From Bifidobacterium breve (GTDB lineage Bacteria; Actinomycetota; Acidimicrobiia; Acidimicrobiales; Ilumatobacteraceae), in the NCBI GenBank assembly GCA_945871625.1, contig CAMBWL010000052.1, positions 1-6,463 of the forward strand: a DNA stretch of 6,463 bases, written 5' to 3'. The first letter of the stretch is position 1, and each line of letters starts with the position of its first letter. Under the pieces are notes generated by a model. The model searched no databases. It saw only the letters and a program-made list of their open reading frames with translations, and was not told where the DNA came from. This document shows, piece by piece, positions 1 to 5,298 of this stretch. The position numbers and the translations under genes are program-made.

Positions 1-648
1 CAAGGCGACATTGCCGAGACGAGTATCTCGGCTGCCGGCAAACATGTGGTGATAATTGGTGGCGGGGATACGGGCGCAGATTGTTTAGGTACGGCGATTC
101 GTCAAGGTGCCGCATCAATTACGCAACTTGAGATTTTGCCACAACCACCGGTCGAACGCGCGGGGAATAATCCGTGGCCGCAATGGAGTTTTATTTATCG
201 CACGTCTTCGGCCCACGAAGAAGGTGGCGAGCGGCTGTATGCAGTGTCGACTGAAAAATTTGTTGGCGATGAGCGAGGCAACGTGCGTGCGTTGATTGTT
301 TGTGATGTCAAGTCTGAGAACGGCGAGTTCGTGCCAGTAGAAGGCACACAGCGCGAACTGAAAGCCGATTTGGTGTTGCTGGCGCTCGGCTTTGTCGGGC
401 CAGAAAAACCAAAGTGGCTGCAAACTCTGGGTGTCGAATTTGATCAACGTGGCAACCTCGCGCGCGATGACGAATATATGTCGACTGTGCGTGGCGTATT
501 CGTTGCCGGCGACATGGGGCGCGGGCAAAGTCTGATCGTTTGGGCAATAGCTGAAGGTCGGGCGGCAGCGAGCGGCGTCGATAAATTTTTGATGGGCGAG
601 ACTGATTTGCCTGCACCAATAGTTTCGTCGGCTGAATCGCTGAATTGA
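1..648 (+). CDS. gltD: Glutamate synthase small subunit, C-terminal part (5' end outside window)
   Basis: GltD is the FAD- and NADPH-binding small subunit of glutamate synthase (GOGAT). It passes electrons from NADPH to the large subunit, which makes glutamate from glutamine and 2-oxoglutarate in the cytoplasm. The visible 215 residues are open from base 1 in frame 1 and end with TGA at 646-648. Seen in the fragment: the dinucleotide-binding motif VVIIGGGDTGADC (about residues 16-28), then the GltD-typical NPWPQW, the stretch RTSSAHEEGGER, ALGFVGPE, and the C-terminal FAD-contact motif FVAGDMGRGQSLIVWAIAEG near 167-186. This run of motifs is specific to GltD rather than to the related dihydropyrimidine dehydrogenase or ferredoxin-NADP reductase families. 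The usual family length is about 470-490 residues, so roughly the N-terminal half, including the Fe-S and first FAD regions, lies upstream of the window. A gltB neighbour cannot be seen. No clear intrinsic terminator follows the stop. Confidence 0.96.
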   Translation, partial: QGDIAETSISAAGKHVVIIGGGDTGADCLGTAIRQGAASITQLEILPQPPVERAGNNPWPQWSFIYRTSSAHEEGGERLYAVSTEKFVGDERGNVRALIVCDVKSENGEFVPVEGTQRELKADLVLLALGFVGPEKPKWLQTLGVEFDQRGNLARDDEYMSTVRGVFVAGDMGRGQSLIVWAIAEGRAAASGVDKFLMGETDLPAPIVSSAESLN

Positions 649-706
649 GTTAAGCCAAGTTGAGGTTGCGCGCGGGGAGTGCTCAGTGTGAGTGGTAAAA
701 ATCGTT

Positions 707-712
707 TACGAT
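707..712 (+). promoter_or_regulatory. Putative -10 box of the LysM lipoprotein gene
   Basis: TACGAT fits the actinobacterial TANNNT -10 pattern and ends 8 nt before ATG 721, so transcription would begin at or next to the start codon (a leaderless mRNA). No convincing Shine-Dalgarno lies between it and the start. No TTGACA-like -35 is visible at the usual distance. The rest of the 649-720 gap shows nothing else I can support. Confidence 0.4.
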
Positions 713-720
713 AGAGCGTG

Positions 721-1305
721 ATGTTGAGTCGTAAATTTCAAGTCTCCTGTATCGCGATAATTGTGTCGTCTTTCGTGATGGTGTCATGTGGCGTAGATGT
801 TTCGGGTTCGGCGACAACCGTGGTGCCGATTGGGCCGACAGATTTTGCGACAATCCCGCCGGTGCAGACGACGCTGCCGAACACGACGACGACGTTGCCG
901 CCTGGTGCGATTGGCGTCGAGCAGGAGTACATCGTGCAAGCGGGCGACTCGCCGATCAGAGTCGCCACACTGTTTGGTATCACGGTCACTGAATTGTTGG
1001 CATGGAACGGACTAGTCGCAGCGTCGCAGTTTCCGTATGCGGGTCGAAAGTTGCGAATTCCACCGTCGGCTCAAGTCGTGTCGACAAATGTTCAACAGAC
1101 GACAACAGCCAGCCCGGTTGGCAAACCAGGTTGCGGCAACAGACCCGCAGGTGTTTATGAAATCGCCCAGGGCGATTCGTTGTACGTGATCATGAAGAAG
1201 TTCTGTGTGTCGATGCCGTCGCTGTTGGCTGCGAACCAATGGTCGAGCATCGACGTGTTCTTGTTTGCCGGAATGAAGATAAATATTCCGCCAGCAGGTT
1301 CGTGA
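721..1305 (+). CDS. Lipoprotein with two LysM domains, probably peptidoglycan-binding
   Basis: A predicted secreted, membrane-anchored protein of 194 residues. Residues 1-22 form a lipoprotein signal peptide: basic MLSRKF, a hydrophobic core, then a lipobox ending V-M-V-S before Cys23. Met at -3 is less usual than Leu. A Thr/Pro-rich linker follows (about 25-63, with TTLPNTTTTLPPG), of the kind common in Acidimicrobiia exported proteins. LysM 1 spans about 69-114 (EYIVQAGDS ... ITVTELLAWNGL ... GRKLRIPP). LysM 2 spans about 144-191 (VYEIAQGDSL ... VSMPSLLAAN ... GMKINIPP). LysM domains bind N-acetylglucosamine-containing glycans, so attachment to the cell wall is inferred. There is no catalytic domain. 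Cys138 and Cys162 could form a disulfide in the second module. GTG 718 is an alternative start one codon earlier. ATG 721 was preferred because it sits 8 nt after a TANNNT box. The gene converges on ddl. The call of LysM domains is firm; the biological role is not known. Confidence 0.85.
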   Translation: MLSRKFQVSCIAIIVSSFVMVSCGVDVSGSATTVVPIGPTDFATIPPVQTTLPNTTTTLPPGAIGVEQEYIVQAGDSPIRVATLFGITVTELLAWNGLVAASQFPYAGRKLRIPPSAQVVSTNVQQTTTASPVGKPGCGNRPAGVYEIAQGDSLYVIMKKFCVSMPSLLAANQWSSIDVFLFAGMKINIPPAGS

Positions 1306-1316
1306 CGAGCGATTAT

Positions 1317-1382
1317 CTGACGCGTCGCTAACGCCTAGCTGACGCGTTGCTAACGCCTAGCTGACGCGTCGCTAGCGCGAAG
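1317..1382. repeat. Three tandem 22-bp palindromic repeats
   Basis: Three head-to-tail copies lie at 1317-1338, 1339-1360 and 1361-1382. Copies 1 and 2 differ at one base (GCGTC versus GCGTT). Copy 3 departs from copy 1 at three positions near its end. Each unit begins CTGACGCGT and, in the first two copies, ends GCTAACGCCTAG. Folding joins neighbouring copies: ACGCGTC-GCTA, a 5-nt loop ACGCC, then TAGC, a bulged T, and GACGCGT (1320-1347). This is an 11-bp stem with one bulge. A second equivalent hairpin spans 1342-1369 and shares arm bases with the first, so the two compete. The block fills the convergent gap between the LysM gene and ddl, and copy 3 covers the ddl stop codon and its last few bases. 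It may help stop transcription from both sides, but there is no T-run directly after hairpins 1 or 2. Confidence 0.8.
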
Positions 1383-1387
1383 TTTTG
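1365..1387 (+). terminator. Possible weak intrinsic terminator for the LysM lipoprotein gene
   Basis: Within repeat copy 3, CGCGT (1365-1369) can pair with GCGCG (1375-1379) around a 5-nt loop, followed by AA and GTTTTG. The stem is short, includes one G-T pair, and the T-tract has only four residues and starts four bases after the stem. It lies inside the 3' end of the convergent ddl gene. This is a weak candidate only. Confidence 0.25.
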
Positions 1388-2436
1388 TTGCGGCGTTTGG
1401 CGTGACGGGCGAGCGCGAGTGCGATTAACTCATCCAAAAGTTCTGCGTAACTAACGCCGGACGCTTGCCAAAGTTTTGGGTACATCGAAATTGGCGTGAA
1501 CCCTGGAATCGTGTTGATCTCGTTGCACAAAAAGCCACGCTTACCTTTTTCGTAGAAGAAGTCGACTCGTGCCATGCCGTCAGCACGCAAAGTTTGATAT
1601 ATCTTGAGCGCCAGTTGTTGCACTTCGGCGACTTCGGAGGCTGAGAGTGGTGCGGGCACCAGCAGTTGCGCGCCGTCACCGATGTATTTATCTTCGTAGT
1701 CATAGAACTCATGGCTCGGCACGATTTCACCCGGCACTGAAGCACGGGGCGACTCGTTGCCGAGCACTGCAACTTCAATCTCGCGACCGGTGATGGCTTC
1801 TTCGACCAGAACCCATTCGTCGTATTCGAATGCGTTGGCCAACGCGTCGATCGCTTCTTGGCGCGTTTTGACTTTGTGCACGCCGATCGAAGAACCCATG
1901 TTCGCGGGTTTGATGAACATTGGTAGACCAAAATCTTTGATGGCACGATCAATCGCCGAGTTTGCGTCGTCGGTATCGTGCAGAGTGAAAAACTTTTGTT
2001 GAGCGATGCCGTTTGCCGACATGATTTGTTTGGCGATGCTTTTATCCATGGCGACGGCACTGCCGAGAACACCAGAGCCGACATACGCAACGTGGGCGAG
2101 TTCAAGCAGACCTTGCACCGTGCCGTCTTCACCCATTGGGCCGTGCAGCAGTGGAATCACAACCAGCGACGCCGCACTTGGTGCACTTTCAAAAACTAAG
2201 TTGGCACTCGTCGCTGGGCCGTGTGCGCTGAGCGACTTTACATCTGCTGATTGCGGCAACTCGGAATGCACCCATTGACCTGTGCGAGTGATGCCAACCG
2301 TGGACACTTCGTATTTTTGTGGATCTAGTGCGCGCAAAACATGAGCTGCAGTAACACAACTGACATCATGTTCGGCAGACTCGCCGCCGAATAAAACGAC
2401 AACACGCGTCTTTGACTTGCGATTTTCGCTAATCAT
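1372..2436 (-). CDS. ddl: D-alanine--D-alanine ligase
   Basis: An ATP-grasp enzyme that joins two D-alanines with ATP hydrolysis, making the dipeptide that MurF adds to the peptidoglycan precursor in the cytoplasm. The 354-residue length suits the larger Ddl subgroup. Motifs seen: GGESAEHDVS (17-26, with Glu22 matching the catalytic Glu of the family), HGPMGEDG (98-105), KPANMGSSIGV (176-186, the glycine/serine ATP loop), the omega-loop EFYDYEDKY (243-251), Asp292, and NEINTIPGFT (305-314) with the Mg-binding Glu and Asn. Tyr251 matches the Tyr that marks D-Ala-D-Ala rather than D-Ala-D-Lac specificity in E. coli DdlB, so a vancomycin-resistance type ligase is unlikely. The ATG at 2436 gives a normal N-terminus, with the first strand VVVLFGGES starting at about residue 12. 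It lies 8 nt downstream of a TANNNT box. ddl is transcribed divergently from murF, its pathway successor. Confidence 0.97.
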   Translation of the reverse strand: MISENRKSKTRVVVLFGGESAEHDVSCVTAAHVLRALDPQKYEVSTVGITRTGQWVHSELPQSADVKSLSAHGPATSANLVFESAPSAASLVVIPLLHGPMGEDGTVQGLLELAHVAYVGSGVLGSAVAMDKSIAKQIMSANGIAQQKFFTLHDTDDANSAIDRAIKDFGLPMFIKPANMGSSIGVHKVKTRQEAIDALANAFEYDEWVLVEEAITGREIEVAVLGNESPRASVPGEIVPSHEFYDYEDKYIGDGAQLLVPAPLSASEVAEVQQLALKIYQTLRADGMARVDFFYEKGKRGFLCNEINTIPGFTPISMYPKLWQASGVSYAELLDELIALALARHAKRRNKTSR

Positions 2437-2444
2437 TCGTCTTT

Positions 2445-2450
2445 ACGGTA
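2445..2450 (-). promoter_or_regulatory. Putative -10 box of ddl
   Basis: Read on the minus strand the hexamer is TACCGT (TANNNT), ending 8 nt before the ddl ATG. The spacer AAAGACGA has no good Shine-Dalgarno, so a leaderless or near-leaderless transcript is suggested. The position expected for its -35, around 2468-2474, overlaps the one expected for murF. Confidence 0.35.
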
Positions 2451-2479
2451 CTCGCACGATGACGCTAATCAGTTGCATA

Positions 2480-2489
2480 GCGATATCGC
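2480..2489. promoter_or_regulatory. 10-bp perfect palindrome in the ddl-murF promoter region
   Basis: GCGATATCGC is self-complementary and lies just upstream of the putative murF -10 box, inside the spacer of that promoter. It could be an operator half of a longer site, but a 10-bp palindrome can easily arise by chance. Confidence 0.2.
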
Positions 2490-2492
2490 AGT

Positions 2493-2498
2493 TAGGAT
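2493..2498 (+). promoter_or_regulatory. Putative -10 box of murF, overlapping a possible Shine-Dalgarno
   Basis: TAGGAT fits TANNNT and ends 9 nt before ATG 2508. The same bases contain AGGA (2494-2497), which lies 10 nt before the start codon and could instead act as a ribosome binding site on a longer transcript. The sequence alone does not decide between the two readings. A TTGCAT (2473-2478) lies upstream, but its 14-bp spacing is too short for a standard -35. Confidence 0.35.
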
Positions 2499-2507
2499 TA
2501 AAGCAGT

Positions 2508-3812
2508 ATGCGCTTCATGGCAGCAGATGTTGCACGCGCCGTTTCTGGAGAACTCGTCGGCTCGAACGCTCACTTGTCGGGTGTCTCATTTGATTCACGT
2601 ACTATTTCACCCGGTCAATTGTTCGTGCCGATCATCGATCAGCGCGACGGACATGACTTTATTGAAGATGCGATCAAGCGCGGTGCGGGCGCTTACCTAA
2701 CTTTGCGCGAACCACAAGGTCGCACCGCAATAAAAGTCGCCGACACGGTTGCGGCGCTGCTTGTGCTTGGCACTTGGGGTCGTGCGCGACTTGACGAGCA
2801 ATTGCAACAGCGTGTCGTGGCCGTGACTGGCTCGGTCGGCAAAACATCGACGAAAGATCTGGTCGCGAGTGCGCTGGGAGTCGCGTTTAAAACCCACGCC
2901 AATGAGAATTCATTTAATAATGATTTTGGTTTGCCGACGACGATTTTGAATGCGCCAGACGAGACGCAAGCGTTGGTGCTCGAAATGGGAATGCGTGGGT
3001 TTGGCGAGATATCCAGATTGTGTGCGGTGGCTAATCCACGAATTGGCATCGTCACCGCTGTGGCCAGCGCCCACACTGAGCGCGTTGGTTCGATCGAAGG
3101 TGTCGCTCGCGCTAAGCGCGAATTGATTGAAGCGCTGCCGAAGTCGGGCACGGCGATTTTGAATCACGATGACGAACGGGTGTGGGCGATGCGTGATGCG
3201 ACCGAGGCAACCGTGTTGAGTTATGGCGCATCGTCGCAAGCAGATGTTCGGATGTCGTCATGCACGATTGATGACCGAGGCTGTGCGACGGCGAGTGTTG
3301 TTTCGCCGTGGGGCGAAGTCAAGTTGAAGATGCAAGTCGCTGGTCGGCATATGGTGCAAAATGCGTTGGCGGCTTTATGCGCTGCTGGCGTGCTGGGTAT
3401 CGATTTGAATTTGGCGGCAGCGGCAGTTTCGGTGGCGAAAATTTCTGAATCACGGATGCAGATGCGAAAGTTGCAGAATGGCGTGACCGTGATTGACGAC
3501 TCGTACAACGCCAACCCGGCGTCGATGCGTGCGGCGCTTGAAACTTTGGCGAGCCTTTCGGCTGGGCGCAGGATCGCATTTTGTGGTCTGATGGCCGAAT
3601 TGGCTGAACCAGAAAAAGAACACACTGCGATTTGTGAATATGCCGCACAGTTGGGGATCGAACTAATTGCGGTGAATACTGACCTCTACGGTGTGGATGC
3701 GGTGAGTTTCGATCAGGCGAAAACTCAACTGGCAAAACTTAATCGCCACGACGCTGCTCTGGTCAAAGGTTCGAAAGTGACCGGCCTCGTGCGGCTGTGT
3801 GACGGCTTATAG
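2508..3812 (+). CDS. murF: UDP-N-acetylmuramoyl-tripeptide--D-alanyl-D-alanine ligase
   Basis: MurF is the last cytoplasmic Mur ligase: it uses ATP to add D-Ala-D-Ala to UDP-MurNAc-tripeptide. The 434 residues are close to the usual 450. Three domains can be followed: an N-terminal substrate domain (about 1-100, with GVSFDSRTISPGQLFVPI), the central ATPase domain with the P-loop GSVGKTSTK (108-116), NENSFNNDFGLP (132-143), EMGMRG (159-164), SAHTERVGS (187-195) and AKRELIEALP (202-211), where Lys203 fits the carbamylated Lys of Mur ligases, and a C-terminal domain opening after DDSYNANPASM (330-340) and ending with ALVKGSKVTGL. DDSYNANPASM is diagnostic for MurF. The ATG at 2508 gives the usual family opening MRFMAADVARAV; a second ATG three codons on is less likely. 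It is divergent from ddl, whose product is its substrate, and converges on the serine hydrolase with an 11-bp gap. Confidence 0.97.
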   Translation: MRFMAADVARAVSGELVGSNAHLSGVSFDSRTISPGQLFVPIIDQRDGHDFIEDAIKRGAGAYLTLREPQGRTAIKVADTVAALLVLGTWGRARLDEQLQQRVVAVTGSVGKTSTKDLVASALGVAFKTHANENSFNNDFGLPTTILNAPDETQALVLEMGMRGFGEISRLCAVANPRIGIVTAVASAHTERVGSIEGVARAKRELIEALPKSGTAILNHDDERVWAMRDATEATVLSYGASSQADVRMSSCTIDDRGCATASVVSPWGEVKLKMQVAGRHMVQNALAALCAAGVLGIDLNLAAAAVSVAKISESRMQMRKLQNGVTVIDDSYNANPASMRAALETLASLSAGRRIAFCGLMAELAEPEKEHTAICEYAAQLGIELIAVNTDLYGVDAVSFDQAKTQLAKLNRHDAALVKGSKVTGLVRLCDGL

Positions 3813-3823
3813 AAAACCGTCGA

Positions 3824-5008
3824 TTAATTCAGAGATTGAGCAATTGCGGCGAAGCCCCTCAACTCTTCGTCGCCGACTGTCTGCATAGAAGCTTCTGGGT
3901 GCGTGGAGAATCTCGCGATCACGGTGCGACTTGGTCGATCAATCCAGATGCTCTGGCCGAATATTCCTAAACCGCTGAACTGTGCGGCGCGATCTATTAT
4001 CCAAAACGCGTTGTGGTAGGCAAACCATTTTGATCCTGAACTCTTCTCAAATTGACTGCCCTCCCAAGATTTTGCATAAAGCCGACTTGCTTCGTCGTCA
4101 GCCTCGTAGGTGTCCAGCACCCATTGTTTTGGAATGATGTTTTTGCCGTTTACGAATCCGTCATTGAGGTAAGCCAGTCCGAATCGTGCCAAGTCGCGAG
4201 TCGTGCAAGACATTGCACCATCTGCAATTGTGAACCCGACCGGGTCGACAAAAATATTCGCCGAATGCTCCATGCCCAACGGCGTCCAAACATCCCTCGA
4301 CACGACGTCGTTGAATGGGAGCCCATTGACAATTTCGAGGATGCGAGCCACGACATTTGTCAGTGGTGATCGGTAGTCAAAGACTTCCCCATGACTTCGC
4401 GCAAGGGGATAAGTGTGAAAATGTTTCAGGGCGCCAATCGCAATCCGACCGTCAAGCGGTCGATATCCCGACTGGCGTTCATATTCGATAAGCGGCAGAT
4501 CGGAGTCTGGAAACTTATAAAGCTCATAGTCCTCGACAAACTCTGTGCCAGCAGACATGTCGATCAAGTGCCGAATCGAGGCACCTTCGAGGCTCGTGCC
4601 ACTGAACTCTGGGGCGATTTTAGTGACTAGGTCGTTGATCGATAACAGACCGCGTCCGATTGCGATGCCTAGTGCCGCCGCCGTCACGGATTTTGTGACG
4701 CTCATCAACAAATGTGGAGTTTCTTGATGCATGCCGTTGAAGTATCTCTCGTAGACAATTGCGCCGTCATGAATCACGCAGATTGAATCGCAGAATGTTT
4801 GATCGAGGTGACGTTTTAGAGATGTCGTTGAACCATCGGCAGCGGCAAATGAAACATCGTCAAGATTTGTGTCGGCACGGGGCAGGACATTTACCTGCCC
4901 AGATGTGTTTGAAATTGGAACCGTGTTCAGTATTTCTGATATGTGCTGAAAACTCCAACGGTTATGCGGTGAGTCCATCCAGTTCCGAAGATTGACCGAA
5001 TCGTTCAT
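3824..5008 (-). CDS. NylB-like serine hydrolase (beta-lactamase/transpeptidase-like fold)
   Basis: A predicted cytoplasmic serine hydrolase of 394 residues with no signal peptide or membrane segment. It has the order of motifs of the 6-aminohexanoate-dimer hydrolase (NylB) branch of the class C beta-lactamase superfamily: WSFQHISEILNTVPIS near residues 18-33, a core strand SICVIHDGAIVYERYFNGM (75-93), the nucleophile motif S-V-T-K (Ser103, Lys106), DMSAGTEFVEDY (150-161), HGEVFDYRSP with Tyr212, TTRDLARFGLAYLNDG, and GIFGQSIWID near 348-357. The catalytic trio aligns well with Ser112/Lys115/Tyr215 of NylB (392 residues). The substrate is unknown: family members act on esters, amides or D-amino-acid peptides, so nylon-oligomer activity should not be assumed. 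The open frame extends 49 codons further upstream to 5155, but that extension is not family-like. The ATG at 5008 matches NylB length and sits 6 nt after a TANNNT box. Confidence 0.88.
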   Translation of the reverse strand: MNDSVNLRNWMDSPHNRWSFQHISEILNTVPISNTSGQVNVLPRADTNLDDVSFAAADGSTTSLKRHLDQTFCDSICVIHDGAIVYERYFNGMHQETPHLLMSVTKSVTAAALGIAIGRGLLSINDLVTKIAPEFSGTSLEGASIRHLIDMSAGTEFVEDYELYKFPDSDLPLIEYERQSGYRPLDGRIAIGALKHFHTYPLARSHGEVFDYRSPLTNVVARILEIVNGLPFNDVVSRDVWTPLGMEHSANIFVDPVGFTIADGAMSCTTRDLARFGLAYLNDGFVNGKNIIPKQWVLDTYEADDEASRLYAKSWEGSQFEKSSGSKWFAYHNAFWIIDRAAQFSGLGIFGQSIWIDRPSRTVIARFSTHPEASMQTVGDEELRGFAAIAQSLN

Positions 5009-5014
5009 TGCGCA

Positions 5015-5020
5015 AGAATA
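5015..5020 (-). promoter_or_regulatory. Putative -10 box of the serine hydrolase gene
   Basis: Read on the minus strand the hexamer is TATTCT (TANNNT), ending 6 nt before the ATG at 5008. The spacer TGCGCA has no Shine-Dalgarno character. This supports both a leaderless start and the choice of the shorter reading frame, because the promoter lies inside the 49-codon extension. Confidence 0.4.
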
Positions 5021-5076
5021 ACACGGCGCGAAATAGCGAGGATGTTGGATCTGCGCACTTTCACAGTGGTATCTAA

Positions 5077-5090
5077 AACAGATATCTGTT
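5077..5090. promoter_or_regulatory. 14-bp perfect palindrome, candidate operator
   Basis: AACAGATATCTGTT reads the same on both strands. It lies in the 105-bp region between the divergent hydrolase and zinc-ribbon starts, 23 bp before the zinc-ribbon ATG and 68 bp from the hydrolase ATG. An even, gapless palindrome of this length in a short divergent promoter region is typical of a dimeric repressor site. An AATAAT at 5105-5110, one base from TATAAT, lies between it and the zinc-ribbon start, so a protein bound here would cover the expected -35 area. No regulator gene is seen nearby. Confidence 0.4.
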
Positions 5091-5113
5091 CGTGGTTGTG
5101 AAACAATAATTGG

Positions 5114-5296
5114 ATGGATGTATTCAAGACGGATATCAAGACGAGTTTTCAGCAAGCAGAGTCAGTGGGCGCCGATGCGTGCCGCACTCGTCATGCGATT
5201 TTTTCCGAGTGTCCACACTGCGGTTCGGCTTTGCATGCAGAGCATGCACACTTCAAGTGTTCGGGGTGTGGTTGGCGCGACAGTTGTTGCGACTAG
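5114..5296 (+). CDS. Small zinc-ribbon protein of unknown function
   Basis: A 60-residue protein with a Cys4 zinc-ribbon pattern: Cys33-x2-Cys36, twelve residues, then Cys49-x2-Cys52 (CPHCGS ... FKCSGCGW). It ends RDSCCD with a further Cys58-Cys59 pair, and has His35, His41, His44 and His46 nearby. The first 25 residues are polar with no recognisable domain. Short zinc ribbons with a C-terminal Cys-Cys-Asp ending are, from memory, found in several bacterial lineages. I cannot name a family or function. Metal binding is inferred from the cysteine spacing. An in-frame stop at 5099 fixes ATG 5114 as the earliest ATG; GTG 5165 would still keep the whole ribbon. No good Shine-Dalgarno or TANNNT box at the right distance is visible, unlike the neighbours. 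The gene stands between a divergent hydrolase and a convergent ald only 2 bp away. The cysteine spacing makes a chance ORF unlikely. Confidence 0.72.
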   Translation: MDVFKTDIKTSFQQAESVGADACRTRHAIFSECPHCGSALHAEHAHFKCSGCGWRDSCCD

Positions 5297-5298
5297 TT

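Noticed and set aside
115..528. Minus-strand open frame of 137 codons within gltD
   Set aside because: It lies opposite a clear gltD coding sequence and has no recognisable domain; it is a shadow of the real frame.
681..693. CTCA-GTG-TGAG hairpin after gltD
   Set aside because: A four-base-pair stem with no T-tract is not enough for a terminator call.
1317..1382. CRISPR array
   Set aside because: The repeats are directly adjacent with no spacers and there are no cas genes.
1372..2436. VanA-type D-Ala-D-Lac ligase
   Set aside because: The omega-loop reads EFYDYEDKY with the Tyr typical of D-Ala-D-Ala ligases, and no vanH or vanX neighbours are present.
3187..3195. Possible loss of a MurF motif: HTE where many MurF proteins have HLE
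   Set aside because: The surrounding motif is intact and, as far as I recall, actinobacterial MurF sequences vary here; this is ordinary lineage variation.
3801..3821. GACGG/CCGTC inverted repeat over the murF stop as a terminator
   Set aside because: The stem is only 5 bp with an 11-nt loop and no T-run follows on either strand.
2480..5137. Shared GATATC core of the two intergenic palindromes as a common regulator site
   Set aside because: GATATC also occurs within coding sequence several times in this window and the flanking arms of the two palindromes differ.
5009..5155. N-terminal extension of the serine hydrolase frame (49 extra codons)
   Set aside because: The extension has no signal peptide or family-like sequence, NylB-like proteins begin where ATG 5008 does, and the extension contains the -10 box and the palindrome.
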